64,000 bases of DNA from Streptomyces sporangiiformans (GCF_005768555.2 NZ_VCHX02000131.1:1-64000); one strand, 5' to 3'. Counted from the stretch's first letter, positions 24,460 to 34,461 are shown. Notes: generated from the sequence alone by a model not told the origin. Numbers and translations: made by a program.

Positions 24460-25020
24460 ATGTCTGTGCGCATCCTGGCGCTCGTCGGCAGCCTTCGTAC
24501 CGGATCGACCAACCGTCAGCTCGCCGAGGCGGCGGTCAAGCACGCTCCCGACGGGGTGGACATCGAGCTGTACGAAGGGCTGGCCGACGTGCCCTTCTAC
24601 AACGAGGACATCGACACCGAGGCGAGTCTTCCGGCCGGGGCCGTGAGTCTGCGCGCGGCGGCCGACCGGGCTGGTGCCTTTCTGCTCTTCTCGCCCGAGT
24701 ACAACGGCACCATTCCGGCCACGCTGAAGAACGCGATCGACTGGCTGTCCCGCCCGTACGGCGGCGGCGCCCTCTCCGGCAAGCCGGTCGCCGTCGTCGG
24801 CACCGCGTTCGGCCGGTACGGCGGCGTGTGGGCGCAGGACGACGCGCGCAAGGCAGCCGGTATAGCCGGCGGCGCCGTCCTCGAGGACGTCAAACTGTCC
24901 ATCCCCGGCTCCCTGACCCGCTTCGCCGACACCCACCCCGCCGACGACGCCGAGGTCGTCACCGAACTCACCGAGGTCATCCGGCGGTTGACCGCCCACG
25001 CCGTCGCTCCCACGGCCTGA
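24460..25020 (+). CDS. NAD(P)H-dependent FMN reductase
   Basis: The 186-residue product has the flavodoxin-like reductase signature: the FMN phosphate loop GSLRTGSTNRQLA (about residues 9-21) and the SPEYNGTIPATLKNAIDWLSR motif (about 79-99). Members reduce FMN, quinones or azo compounds with NAD(P)H in the cytosol. The ATG 24460 has AGGAG eight bases upstream. Its promoter contains strong inverted repeats, so it is probably induced by a specific chemical signal such as quinones or other electrophiles. The second flavoprotein at 44340 is from a different subfamily. Confidence 0.93.
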   Translation: MSVRILALVGSLRTGSTNRQLAEAAVKHAPDGVDIELYEGLADVPFYNEDIDTEASLPAGAVSLRAAADRAGAFLLFSPEYNGTIPATLKNAIDWLSRPYGGGALSGKPVAVVGTAFGRYGGVWAQDDARKAAGIAGGAVLEDVKLSIPGSLTRFADTHPADDAEVVTELTEVIRRLTAHAVAPTA

Positions 25021-25058
25021 CCGCTTCGCGTGCCGTCGCCTTCCGGGGCGCCGCGGGA

Positions 25059-25670
25059 TCATCGCAGCGGCCTGCGGATCCACACCTCCCGGGCAGCCGT
25101 GTCCTGGTCGTCACCGTCACCGGCACCGGAATTCCAACCGGAACCGACGTCTGAAGCGACTCGAGGGCCGAGTCCGCCGAGTTTCGACCATCCCCAGGCG
25201 GTCAAGGTCTCCTCCGCCGCGGTCTTCCGGCCGCCTTCGCCGGGCCGGTCCACGGCCGCGACGACCAGATCGGCGTCGAGGCGGGCCAGCAACCGCTCGC
25301 CGAGGCGGGTCGCGATGCCGCGGCGCTGTTGGGACGGCAGCACCATCAGTTCAGCCAGCAGGAAGGTCCGGCCCGAGGCCGTGAGTTCCTCGATCTCCGC
25401 CGGCAGCTCGTCCCGGAAGCCCGACCACCACGCGCCGGTACGAGCCACGCGGAACCCGTAGGCGCAGCCGACCAACCCCGCCGCGTCGGCGACCACCATG
25501 TCGAAGTCGGTGCGCTGCACATGCTGCTCGAACCGGTTCAGAAAGCTTTGGCGGTCACGGTATTCGGCACCTGCGGCACCGCGGTACGCCGTGACATGGA
25601 CGTCCGCGACGACGCCCCGCTGCTGCTCGGCCTGCCAACGGGACAGTCTGCGCAAGTACACGTCTGTCAT
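25059..25670 (-). CDS. GNAT-family acetyltransferase, paralogue 1
   Basis: The 203-residue protein begins MTDVYLRRLSRWQAEQQRGV and has a GNAT fold with the acetyl-CoA loop LPSQQRRGIATRLGERLL (about residues 115-132). It is homologous to the protein at 26556-27215: shared LRRL.RWQAE near the start, the AG...GC.FGF segment and the following GT/GA-WW-GF/R block. The acceptor is unknown. The ATG 25670 has GGGAGG seven bases upstream. It is convergent with the FMN reductase gene and divergent from the STAS gene. Confidence 0.88.
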   Translation of the reverse strand: MTDVYLRRLSRWQAEQQRGVVADVHVTAYRGAAGAEYRDRQSFLNRFEQHVQRTDFDMVVADAAGLVGCAYGFRVARTGAWWSGFRDELPAEIEELTASGRTFLLAELMVLPSQQRRGIATRLGERLLARLDADLVVAAVDRPGEGGRKTAAEETLTAWGWSKLGGLGPRVASDVGSGWNSGAGDGDDQDTAAREVWIRRPLR

Positions 25671-26178
25671 ACGAGCCTCCCCCGGCCGTGGGACGAACCC
25701 CCCGGATTCGGCATGGTGACAGCACGGGCCGACGAGGTAAACCGGGCGTCCGGACAGAGGGCCGACCGAGACAGTCCCGCGGGGCATCAATGTGCGGGTG
25801 CGGCTGAGGGCATTGCGGCGGGTGCTGCTGTCGGCGTCTCGTCGTCGTGCGCGCGTCGCGCCCGGTGTTCAAACGCAGGACAGGAAAGGCCCGTCTCCCG
25901 CCACTCTGCGGACCGATTCGGCGACTATGCTGCTGGTGTGGGCGTCCCAGACCTCGGCGGCACACCAGCAGTCGAACACGATGCCTGCGGAGAGCGGACC
26001 TGCCGTCCGGTCGCCGGACGCATTCCCCGGGAAGAACGGCTCGGACGCCACTGACGGGAACTCAGTCGGTCGGGTCGTCCCCCATCACCTTGTGTATCCG
26101 CTTCGGTCATGCGTCACGTCAGGTCGGCAGTCCGCCGACGCGTGAAGCTGTCCGGCGGGTTTCGTGAACCGAGGCGTC
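25671..26178. other. 508-bp divergent intergenic region
   Basis: Between the leftward GNAT gene and the rightward STAS gene I find no convincing gene; the open frames present have poor codon bias and no family resemblance. GTCGGC-AGTCC-GCCGAC (26115-26131) can form a small hairpin about 50 bp before the STAS start. The central part is less GC-rich in places and probably contains both promoters. Confidence 0.4.
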
Positions 26179-26559
26179 ATGGCCCTTCCACAGCTGAGCA
26201 TCTACCGGCACGACCGGAACACCCGTGCTCTGATCGCCCTGGCGGGAGAGATCGACGTGGACACCGCGCCGCTGGTGCGCGCATCGCTGGCGGAGTGCCT
26301 GCGCGACGGCATCCGCGCCATCGATGTCGACCTCACCGCGGTCACCTTCTGCGACGCGAGCGGACTCAACGCCTTCCTTACGGCATCCCGGCTCGCCGGC
26401 GAGTCCGGAACGACCCTGCAACTGCGCTATCCGTCACAGATGATGGCTCGCATCATCGAGATGACCGGATCCGGCTTCCTGCTCTTCCCGTTCCACGAGC
26501 CGCAGGCCGATGGGGGACCATCGCATCCGATTCCCGCCGTCACGGATGGTGCGCTGTGA
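26179..26559 (+). CDS. STAS-domain anti-sigma factor antagonist
   Basis: The 126-residue product begins MALPQLSIYRHDRNTRALIA and has the STAS core with the regulatory serine motif FCDASGLNAF (about residues 58-67), preceded by VDLTAV. Its phosphorylation state would decide binding to an anti-sigma kinase; SpoIIE-type phosphatases such as that at 22418-23260 reactivate it. The ATG 26179 has GAGG four bases upstream; a GTG at 26164 is an alternative. Its stop overlaps the following GNAT start (GTGA), so the two are translationally coupled, an unusual pairing for a STAS protein. Confidence 0.92.
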   Translation: MALPQLSIYRHDRNTRALIALAGEIDVDTAPLVRASLAECLRDGIRAIDVDLTAVTFCDASGLNAFLTASRLAGESGTTLQLRYPSQMMARIIEMTGSGFLLFPFHEPQADGGPSHPIPAVTDGAL

Positions 26560-27215
26560 CGGCATCGCCCCGGCGGGGGCAGCCGCCGCAGGGTGAGGGA
26601 GACGCGCCTTCCGGCATGGAGACGGTGCGCCTGCGCCGACTGAACCGCTGGCAGGCCGAGGGACTGCGGGAGGACCTGGCCGATCTGTACGTGGAGTCCT
26701 CCCAAGCGGAGTCCGGTGAGGAGTACCGGGGCAGGGAGGCATTTCTGCGGCGGCTCACCGGCGACATTCGGCGGCCCGGGTTCGCCCTGCTGATCGCGGA
26801 GGACACGGCGTTCGCGGGATGTGCCTTCGGATTCCCCGTTCGGCGCGAGGGGACGTGGTGGCGGGGGTTCGACGGAACCCTGCCACAGAGCATCGAACAG
26901 CTCACAGTGTCGGGACATGTCTTCGCGATCACCGAGATCGTGGTGCACCCGCATGCGCAGAACCAGGACCTCGCCCGGCGGCTGCAGCAACGGCTGCTCG
27001 CCGACCAGCACGCCTCGCTCGGCGCCACGCTGGTGGATCAGGCCGACTCCGCAAGTCTCGCCGCCTTCCTGTTCTGGGGGTGGCAGGACATCGGTGAGGT
27101 CCGCAGGCCGTCGGGCCCCGCGGTGCTGCGGGCCCTGGTCCTTCCCCTCGGACCGCGCACGGCGGCCCGTCCGGACGGGCTCGGCCACGACAACCGCACC
27201 CAACGGCACGACTGA
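26556..27215 (+). CDS. GNAT-family acetyltransferase, paralogue 2
   Basis: The 219-residue product has a GNAT domain after a 20-residue proline-rich head: METVRLRRLNRWQAEGLRED at the domain start, FAGCAFGFPV in the middle and the acetyl-CoA loop region VHPHAQNQDLARRLQQRLL. The classic Q/RxxGxG/A loop is changed to QNQDLA, so acetyl-CoA binding may be weakened. It overlaps the STAS stop by four bases and its own stop shares one base with the following GAF-ANTAR start. Thus it sits in the middle of a signalling operon, suggesting a regulatory rather than metabolic acceptor. Its paralogue is divergent at 25059-25670. Confidence 0.85.
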   Translation: MTASPRRGQPPQGEGDAPSGMETVRLRRLNRWQAEGLREDLADLYVESSQAESGEEYRGREAFLRRLTGDIRRPGFALLIAEDTAFAGCAFGFPVRREGTWWRGFDGTLPQSIEQLTVSGHVFAITEIVVHPHAQNQDLARRLQQRLLADQHASLGATLVDQADSASLAAFLFWGWQDIGEVRRPSGPAVLRALVLPLGPRTAARPDGLGHDNRTQRHD

Positions 27216-28003
27216 TGAACGCCGGGCGGTCGGCCCGGATCACGCTGCTGGTGGCCGAGCAGGCGGCCAGGCGGGGCGCGCGGGTCGGCGTGGTGGACGT
27301 GTGCACCGCGGCGGTGGCCGCGCTGCCGGTCGGCGGGGCCGGCGTGTCGGCGATGTCGGACACCACGGCCTGTCATCCCTTGTGCAGCACCGACGTCGTC
27401 AGCGAACAGATGGAAGAGCTGCAGCTCACGCTCGGCGAGGGGCCGTGCATCGATGCCTTCGCGTTCCGCCTCGCGGTGCTGACGCCCGATCTGCGCACCG
27501 ATGAAGTGCGAGCCCGCTGGCCCGTGTTCGCGATATCCGCCATCGAGGCCGGAGCCGCCGCGGTCTTCGCCCTGCCCCTGCAGATCGGGGCGATCAGCCC
27601 CGGAGTCCTCGCCCTGTACGCGGATGCCCCCGTCGAACTGGACGCCGAAGAGCTGGCGGACGCACTGGCCTTCGCGGATGCCGCCACTCTGGTACTGCTC
27701 GACAGCCGGCTCGAGGAACCGGACGCCTTCCCCGCCGAAGGGCCGCCGCGGGACGGGCATGTCGAGGACCTGGGCGGCTACCGCGCCGAGATCGACCAGG
27801 CCACCGGCATGCTCACCGTCCAACTCGGCGTCGGTATCGAGGAAGCCCTGGTACGGCTGCGTGCCTACGCCTACGCGTACGGACGCCGTCTCGCCGATGT
27901 CGCGGCCGACGTGGTGGCCCACCGGCTCCGCCTTCCCCCGGACCCGGACCCGGACCCGGACCCGGACCCGGGGCCGGGGGAAGGTGGAGCCGAAGAGGGC
28001 TGA
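27215..28003 (+). CDS. GAF and ANTAR domain antiterminator 1
   Basis: The 262-residue product has a GAF-like sensor (about residues 38-175, with ELQLTLGEGPCIDAF) and an ANTAR RNA-binding domain (about 190-240, IDQATGMLTVQLGVGIEEAL). ANTAR proteins bind paired hairpins in leader RNAs and stop transcription termination. The start ATG overlaps the acetyltransferase stop by one base (TGATG). The C-terminus is a (Pro-Asp)n stretch coded by a six-base repeat, about 27946-27970. The GAF core has an extra 35-residue N-terminal helix. Confidence 0.9.
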   Translation: MNAGRSARITLLVAEQAARRGARVGVVDVCTAAVAALPVGGAGVSAMSDTTACHPLCSTDVVSEQMEELQLTLGEGPCIDAFAFRLAVLTPDLRTDEVRARWPVFAISAIEAGAAAVFALPLQIGAISPGVLALYADAPVELDAEELADALAFADAATLVLLDSRLEEPDAFPAEGPPRDGHVEDLGGYRAEIDQATGMLTVQLGVGIEEALVRLRAYAYAYGRRLADVAADVVAHRLRLPPDPDPDPDPDPGPGEGGAEEG

Positions 28004-28106
28004 CGAGTGGCCTTCCGCGGCGAGCAGTTGCCAACCCTCAACCCTCAACCGCCCTGTACTTAGCGCTCCTTCCCGGCGAGACTGGTCCCGACAGAGGGTG
28101 TGCACC

Positions 28107-28823
28107 ATGGATGAGCAGCTCCTCGCCAGAACATTCGTCGAGTTGGCCGACAACCTGGTCGCTGACTTCGACCTGATCGACTTCCTGCGCCTGCTGACCG
28201 ACCGCTGCGTGAGCATGCTCGACGCGAGCGCGGCCGGGGTACTCCTTGCCGACCGGAACGGCGAGCTCCGTGTCATGGCCGCCTCCGACGAACAGGTGCG
28301 TCTCCTGGAGCTCTTCCAGTTGCAGAGCGACGAAGGCCCCTGTCTGGAGTGCTTCCGCACGGGCGCACCGGTGACGGTGCCCGATCTGCGCACGCAGGCC
28401 GACCGGTGGCCGCACTTCGCCGAGGCAGCCCGCCTCTGTGGCTTCGGAGCGGTCCAGGCGCTGCCGATGCGTCTGCGGAACGAGGTCGTCGGCGCACTGA
28501 ACCTCTTCCGCGCCGCCCCGGGCCCCTTCGACCCGGCCGCCACGCCCCTCGCCCAGGCCCTGGCCGACGTCGCCACCATCAGCCTGCTGCAACAGCGCTC
28601 AGCGCACCGCAGCACCGTCCTCAACGAACAGCTCCAGACGGCCCTGAACAGCCGCGTACTGATCGAACAGGCCAAGGGAAAGCTCGCCGAACGCCAGGGG
28701 GTCGACATGGAACAGGCCTTCACCGCCCTGCGCGATTACGCACGCGCCCACAACCGCCGCCTCGCCGACCTGGCCCACGCCTTCATCGAGGGCGCCGAAC
28801 CGCTCCCGGGCCTGAATACCTGA
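28107..28823 (+). CDS. GAF and ANTAR domain antiterminator 2
   Basis: The 238-residue product starts MDEQLLARTFVELADNLV and has a canonical GAF domain (about residues 20-160, with LLELFQLQSDEGPCLECF and VTVPDLRTQ) and a C-terminal ANTAR domain (about 175-230, RVLIEQAKGKLAERQGVDME). The GAF cysteine in DEGPCLECF is typical of this subgroup. ATG 28107 is preceded by GAGGG. It lies 103 bp behind the first GAF-ANTAR gene, so it may have its own promoter. Two such proteins in tandem could form hetero-oligomers or respond to different ligands. A terminator hairpin follows. Confidence 0.93.
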   Translation: MDEQLLARTFVELADNLVADFDLIDFLRLLTDRCVSMLDASAAGVLLADRNGELRVMAASDEQVRLLELFQLQSDEGPCLECFRTGAPVTVPDLRTQADRWPHFAEAARLCGFGAVQALPMRLRNEVVGALNLFRAAPGPFDPAATPLAQALADVATISLLQQRSAHRSTVLNEQLQTALNSRVLIEQAKGKLAERQGVDMEQAFTALRDYARAHNRRLADLAHAFIEGAEPLPGLNT

Positions 28824-28842
28824 CACAGAACCGCTGGTACAA

Positions 28843-28870
28843 CGGCCCCGGCGCAGACACACCGGGGCCG
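28843..28870 (+). terminator. Terminator of the GAF-ANTAR operon
   Basis: CGGCCCCGG (28843-28851) and CCGGGGCCG (28862-28870) pair perfectly around a 10-nt loop, 20 bp after the stop. Its right arm runs into repeat copy B. Confidence 0.75.
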
Positions 28871-28932
28871 CCCTTCCGGGCCATTGCACATGAGAGTGCA
28901 CTGACCCACTTGTCATAATATGACCGAAATGC
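28865..28932. repeat. 68-bp dispersed repeat, copy B
   Basis: Matches 8332-8399 at 60 of 68 positions without gaps. It includes the perfect palindrome GTCATA-A-TATGAC (28911-28923) inside CTTGTCATAATATGACCG. Copy B lies between the convergent 3' ends of the GAF-ANTAR gene and a secreted-protein gene, so it cannot be a promoter for either unless an unseen small transcript exists. Confidence 0.75.
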
Positions 28933-29020
28933 TCCTCCGTCACGAGGGATTCTCAGGGCCGAAGGTGTCCGGCGGACCACCACCGGCACGGCAGGGAAGC
29001 CGGGGTGCGAGGCGGTCCGG

Positions 29021-29602
29021 TCAGCGGGCGCTCGTCCAGCTGTGGGCCACGTCCACCACCAGGCGGTCGGGCAGCTGGATCACCCGGAACGGCAGGCGGG
29101 CGCGGACACCGAGACCGACCTGTGTCTCGCCCTCGAAGCTGCCGGCGAACCGGGTGTCCCTGAAGGTGCGGTATCCGCCGATGTCCACACCGGGCAGGGG
29201 GCGGGCCACCCGTCCCGGGTACGCGGGTGCGCCGCTGTCCGGCTCGTAACTCGGCGCGGCGACACGGATCTCGAGTACGGCCCCGCCGGCGACCGGGATG
29301 TAGCGACCCGAACCGTCCTGGTAAAGCCGGTCGACGTACCTGACGTAGTAGCCGATGTCACCGCCGCCGCCGGGGACGTCGAACACCATCCGGTCGAAGC
29401 AGTCGTGCCGGCCGGTCCTGATGTCCTTCAGCGGAACGGCGCCGGCGGCGACACCGCCCTTGGCGCCGCTGCCCCAGCCCGTCGGGCAGGTCGTGGCGCG
29501 TGAGGTGGTCGCCGGGGCCGCGCCCGCTGTGGTCGCCCCCGCTCCCAGTACGGTGCCCGCCAGGACGAGTGCCGCCGCTGCCGCTCCGATTCGTCGCATC
29601 AT
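29021..29602 (-). CDS. Secreted AMIN-like domain protein
   Basis: The 193-residue product has a signal peptide (about residues 1-28, ending AGAAPA) and a mature beta-rich domain with CPTGWGSG near its start, GRHDCFDRMVFDVPG and a C-terminal LPDRLVVDVAHSW, matching small actinobacterial AMIN-like secreted proteins. Two cysteines (in CPTGWG and HDCFDR) probably form a disulfide. The domain is thought to bind cell-wall polymers; no enzymatic residues are seen. The ATG 29602 is followed by another ATG; AAGGGGG lies upstream. It is divergent from the kinase gene and lies 222 bp from it. Confidence 0.85.
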   Translation of the reverse strand: MMRRIGAAAAALVLAGTVLGAGATTAGAAPATTSRATTCPTGWGSGAKGGVAAGAVPLKDIRTGRHDCFDRMVFDVPGGGGDIGYYVRYVDRLYQDGSGRYIPVAGGAVLEIRVAAPSYEPDSGAPAYPGRVARPLPGVDIGGYRTFRDTRFAGSFEGETQVGLGVRARLPFRVIQLPDRLVVDVAHSWTSAR

Positions 29603-29824
29603 GTCCCCCTTGGTTGCGTAACGCTTCTGTTGGGTGAGATGGGCGGGTATGGCGGAAGGTTGTACCCGTTCCGGTTACGAGTTGGCTTCGGGGCATGCGG
29701 AAAAACACGGTTCGCCCCACCAGTGGCGCACCGCAACCGATGTGGCCGAAAATGTGTCCCCCAAAGCGTGGTCCGAAGCTCCGGAGCCGGTGAGGTTCCG
29801 GCGGCTCGGCGGCCTGGGGGGCAA

Positions 29825-31497
29825 ATGAGCACATGGACAGTGCCCGGATACACCGAGTCGCTGGAGCTCGGATCAGGGGCAAGCGGGCGGGTCGTACTCG
29901 CCGTGCACGAGGAGACCGGCGTCGCGGTCGCGGTGAAGTACCTCAGCGAGTCACTGCGCACTCGACCGGGCTTCGTGCACGACTTCAGGGCGGAGGCGCG
30001 GCTGCTCGGCGGACTGGAGAGTCCGTACGTCGCCCTGCTGTACGAGTACGTCGAGAGCCCGGACGGCGCCGCCATCGTGATGGAGCTGGTGGACGGTGTC
30101 TCGTTGCGGGCCCTGCTGGCCAGACAGGGCCCGCTCGATCCCGAGGCCGCGCTCGTGGTCCTCAAGGGATCGTTGCTCGGTCTGGCCGACGCGCACCGCA
30201 TCGGCGTCGTCCACCGCGACTACAAGCCGGAGAACGTCCTGGTCGTGCCGGACGGATCGTCCAAGCTCGTCGACTTCGGGATCGCGGTGGACGCCGGCAC
30301 CAGCGTCGGCATCGCGGGAACCCCCTCGTACATGGCCCCGGAGCAGTGGACCGGCGCGCCCGCCTCCCCCGCCGCCGACGTGTACGCGGCCACGGCCACG
30401 TTCTTCGAGTGCCTGACGGGCCACAAGCCGTACTCGGGTGACCATCTCGCCGAACTCGCGCTGCGGCACGTCGATGCGCCCATCCCCGTCGAAGAGATCC
30501 CCGAGGAGGTTCCCGAGGCGGTGCGGGAGCTGGTGCGGCGCGGTCTGGCCAAGAATCCGGACGAACGGCCCACCCACGCCGAGGCGTTCGTCACGGAGCT
30601 GGAGGCGGCCGCGGGCGTCTCGTACGGGCCCGACTGGGAGGAACGCGGCCGCGGGCGGCTCGCCGCCCTGGTGGCACTGCTGCCGCTGCTGTTGCCCTCG
30701 GCCCGCGGCGCCCCGCGGACCACGACGGACACCGCACGCACGGTCCTGAGCCGGCAACCGGAACCCGAACCGGACCCCGGCTGGGCGTCGTGGCGGCCCG
30801 GCCGCCTGGGGATGCTCGTGTCCGGTGCGGCCGTGCTCCTGGGCGTCCTGCTGTCCTACGGCATCCAGCACACCCCGGGAGCGGCTCCGCAGCAGGCGGG
30901 GCAGGCCCTGGCCACCACGAGCGCCCAGCCCGGCGTGGAGCCGGACGGGCTCACCGCTCCGGCCGATCCGTCCGATCCGTCCGCGTCGGCCGGCTCGTCC
31001 CCGCCCCCGACGTCCACCGTGTCAGCCGGCCCGTCGGACTCGGGCTCGGCGACCGCCGGTACGGGCGAGCCCTCGGCGTCCGCCACCACGGCTCCGGCCG
31101 AGGAGACGACGACGCCCGGCGGGGCGACCGCAGAGCCGACGCCGACGACCGCTTCCCCCACCTCGCCGGCCGCTCCCGCGGTCAAGGACATCGCGGTGTC
31201 GGGCTTCCGGCAGACGGGTCCCACGACCGCCACGGCAACCCTTGCCATCACCACGGACGGCACCGGGCCGTTCTCCCTCACCGTCTCGTGGTTCACGGGC
31301 GACACCAAGGGACAGCTCGGCACCCCGGACGGTGCGTCCCAGACCTTCGAGCGCAGCGGCGCCACCCAGTACACGCTCACCGTCGACCACACCTTCCAGG
31401 GCAACGGCTGCTACTGGGCGGTGCGGGCCACGACCACTCCGGCATCCGCCGACGGCGGCGCCTCGCAGCAGCTTCTGACCAGGCAGTGTGAGCTCAG

Positions 31498-31501
<4 letters not shown>
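29825..31501 (+). CDS. Transmembrane Ser/Thr protein kinase with external sensor domain
   Basis: The 558-residue product has an intracellular kinase domain (residues 8-260) with Lys38 (VAVKYL), HRD (130-132, VVHRDYKPENVLV), DFG (150-152) and APE (171-173). A juxtamembrane segment follows, then one membrane helix (about 340-360), a Ser/Thr/Pro-rich stalk (about 365-455) and a C-terminal external domain with TFQGNGCYWAVRA and a final CELR. The Cys pair likely forms a disulfide. Start ATG 29825 follows GGGGGG. Its stop overlaps the next start (ATGA). The partner encoded next has a related outer domain, suggesting a shared ligand or a receptor complex. Confidence 0.95.
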
Positions 31502-32199
<698 letters not shown>

Positions 32200-32250
32200 C
32201 CGCCGCGGTCAGGCCGAACCGGCGGTCACGGGCAGTCGGCCCGCACAGGG

Positions 32251-33942
32251 TCAGCGCAGGGCGCCGATGCGGTCGAGGCGCTCGTTGACGCCGTTACGGA
32301 GTTCACCGAGCGTCGTGCCGGGCGGCGCCACCGTGGGCGTGGAGGAGGGCGGCTGGCTCTCGTCCGCGCAGGTCGTGCCCGACGCCGGGACCTTCAGGTC
32401 CACCAGATAGCCCGTGACCGCGTCCGTCGCGCAGACACTCCTGCCGAAGGCGGTGTGCCCCTCGGCCCTGAACGTGAGCAGCGAGGCGTTGTCGAGCCGC
32501 CGGGACAGGGCCACCGCGTCCCGATACGGAGTGTCCGGGTCGCCGGTGGTGCCGACGACGAGGATCGGCGCGGAGCCCTTCGCGCGGTAGGAGCCGTCGT
32601 AGCGGCTGACGCGTTCGCCGGGCCACTGGGTGCAGGCCGTGGCGTGCTGGTGGTCGTAGGTCGGCGGGCCGTACGCCATCGCCGGGCCGAGCAGCGGCGC
32701 CGCCATGGCATTGGCGGTGACGTTCCGCTCCAGACGGCCCGGGTCACGCGGGTAGTCCCGGTCGACGCATTCGACCACCACGTTCGGGCCCAGGAAGTCG
32801 AAGCTGGCCGGGGACGGCGGCCGGAGCAGGAAGGAGGTGTTGTCGCGCTGCTGGGCCTTGCGCAGGGCCTCGCCGAGCGAGGGCCAGATGACCTTGCCCT
32901 CGTTGATGTTGAACATCAGTCGGTAGACGAGGGTGTACCCGTTTGCTCGCCCGCCGTTCGCGGTCGGCACCGGATTGGCGTCCAGCTCGGCCTTGAGCTT
33001 TTCGAACGCCGCCCGGGGGGCGCCGTCGCCGAACCCGCAGGTGGCCCGGTCGGCGGCGCACCAGTCGAGGAAGCGGCTCATCGCGCCGTCCAGAGCCAGG
33101 TATTGGGGCCGGTCATAGGCGTACGGCTGGTTCGCGTAGTGCACCGGGTCGTACGCTCCGTCGAGGGCCAGGGCGCGCACCCGCTCCGGGAAGAGGGCGG
33201 CGTAGACGGTGCCGATGTAGGTGCCGAACGACCGCCCGTAGTAAGTGAGTTTGTCTTCCCCCAGCGCCTGGCGCAGCAGGTCGATGTCGCGGGCGACGTA
33301 CTCGGTGCCGACGTACGGCAGGAGATCGCCCGAGTTGTCCACGCAGGCCTGGTTGAACTCGGCGGCCTCGCGCAGGGCCGGACCGAAGGCGTCCGGGCCG
33401 GGGACGCCCTTGGCCTGGGTGACGGCCTGGGTGTACCGCTGGTCGTCCCAGCACTGGAGCGCCGAACTGCGCCCGACGCCGCGTACGTCGTATCCGAAGA
33501 CGTCGAACGAATCGCGGAGGGCGGCCGGCAGGTCCGCGTAGTTGTTGCGGACGAAGTCCACACCGGAGTTGCCCGGCCCTCCGGGCTGCAGGAAGAGGGT
33601 GCCCTTCCGCTTCGCCTGGTCCACGGCCTTCTTGCGGATCACCGCCAGGGAGATCGTGCGGCCCTGCGGTGCACGGTAGTCCAGCGGGACCTCGGCGCTC
33701 GCGCACTCGAAGCCGCCCTGACAGTCGGACCAGACGAGGGACGGAACCGACGGCGCCTCCTGCGAGGCCGTCCGGCTCGTCTGGGCCGCCTGGGCCGTCT
33801 GCGTCGTGCCGGTCGTCTGAGCGGCCATCGCCTGGGCCCCCGTCCCGGCGACGACGAGGGCGATTGCTGCGGCTCCGGCGATCCTCAGACGCGGGAAGGC
33901 TCTCCGCGCCCGGGAACCGGAGACGTGATCTGGCGTAGTCAC
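32251..33942 (-). CDS. Secreted tripeptidyl aminopeptidase, alpha/beta-hydrolase
   Basis: The 563-residue protein starts at GTG 33942 (AGGGGGA upstream) with a Tat- or Sec-type signal ending near AQAMAAQ. It has an alpha/beta-hydrolase fold: oxyanion LFLQPGGPGNSG, nucleophile elbow YYGRSFGTYIG, a late acid GTTGDPDTPY and a catalytic His in RAEGHTAFG. This is the Streptomyces TAP/SlpD/SlpE family, which removes N-terminal tripeptides from proteins outside the cell. Length and motif order match. It is convergent with the kinase-partner gene, with 51 bp between. Confidence 0.93.
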   Translation of the reverse strand: MTTPDHVSGSRARRAFPRLRIAGAAAIALVVAGTGAQAMAAQTTGTTQTAQAAQTSRTASQEAPSVPSLVWSDCQGGFECASAEVPLDYRAPQGRTISLAVIRKKAVDQAKRKGTLFLQPGGPGNSGVDFVRNNYADLPAALRDSFDVFGYDVRGVGRSSALQCWDDQRYTQAVTQAKGVPGPDAFGPALREAAEFNQACVDNSGDLLPYVGTEYVARDIDLLRQALGEDKLTYYGRSFGTYIGTVYAALFPERVRALALDGAYDPVHYANQPYAYDRPQYLALDGAMSRFLDWCAADRATCGFGDGAPRAAFEKLKAELDANPVPTANGGRANGYTLVYRLMFNINEGKVIWPSLGEALRKAQQRDNTSFLLRPPSPASFDFLGPNVVVECVDRDYPRDPGRLERNVTANAMAAPLLGPAMAYGPPTYDHQHATACTQWPGERVSRYDGSYRAKGSAPILVVGTTGDPDTPYRDAVALSRRLDNASLLTFRAEGHTAFGRSVCATDAVTGYLVDLKVPASGTTCADESQPPSSTPTVAPPGTTLGELRNGVNERLDRIGALR

Positions 33943-34130
33943 TGCGCGTTTCCCCCTGGGGCTGATGTGTCGTCAATAACCCACTGGTGAAGGTGAGATG
34001 AGGGAATGTCTAGCTCACCCGAGAGGGAAAAGCCACAGAGGTCTCCGTGAACTCGCCGCAAGCTTCGCCTACGTACTGGCCCGCAAGCCGGAAGAGTTCG
34101 TCAGTGTCCTGTGCATGAACGGCGGGTACG

Positions 34131-34388
34131 TCAACGCCGGCTGTGGCTACTGGTCGCGTCGCGCTCGGCGAACCACTCGGCCAGGGCGTCGGTGCAGCCG
34201 TGATACCACTCCTCGGGAGCCGAGTAGAAACCCGTGGGAGCCTTACCGCCCGCCATGATGCGGTGGACGACGACCTTGCAGTTCTTGAGCAGCGTGTCCT
34301 GCACGGTCCCCGGCCCGGCGCCTGGGATCTCCAGCCAGATCTGGTTGCGGGCCAGCACGGTCTTGGTGGTCGAATAGCGGCCAACCAA
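34131..34388 (-). pseudogene. Possible gene remnant of unknown family
   Basis: An 85-residue frame has a plausible, protein-like middle: QIWLEIPGAGPGTVQDTLL, NCKVVVHRIMAGGKAPTGF and EEWYHGCTDALAEWFAERD. Its start is only a TTG without a ribosome site, and the beginning looks cut off. I do not recognise the family. It follows the 41-residue frame and the DUF1152 gene on the same strand, so it may be the tail of a longer gene damaged by deletion, or a real small gene whose start lies elsewhere. The stretch 33943-34130 to its left has no gene that I can support. Confidence 0.3.
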
Positions 34389-34461
34389 CCCTGCTGCCCG
34401 AGCACATGGCCCCCTGTGGAAGGCGGCCGCTCAGTTGAGCCTGAGTTGCGCATGCCGCGCT

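Noticed and set aside
25792..26145. 117-codon plus-strand frame before the STAS gene
   Set aside because: Codon bias is weak and no similarity is seen; treated as intergenic.
33998..34258. 86-codon plus-strand frame next to the aminopeptidase gene
   Set aside because: Arginine-rich end, no ribosome site and it overlaps the better minus-strand fragment.
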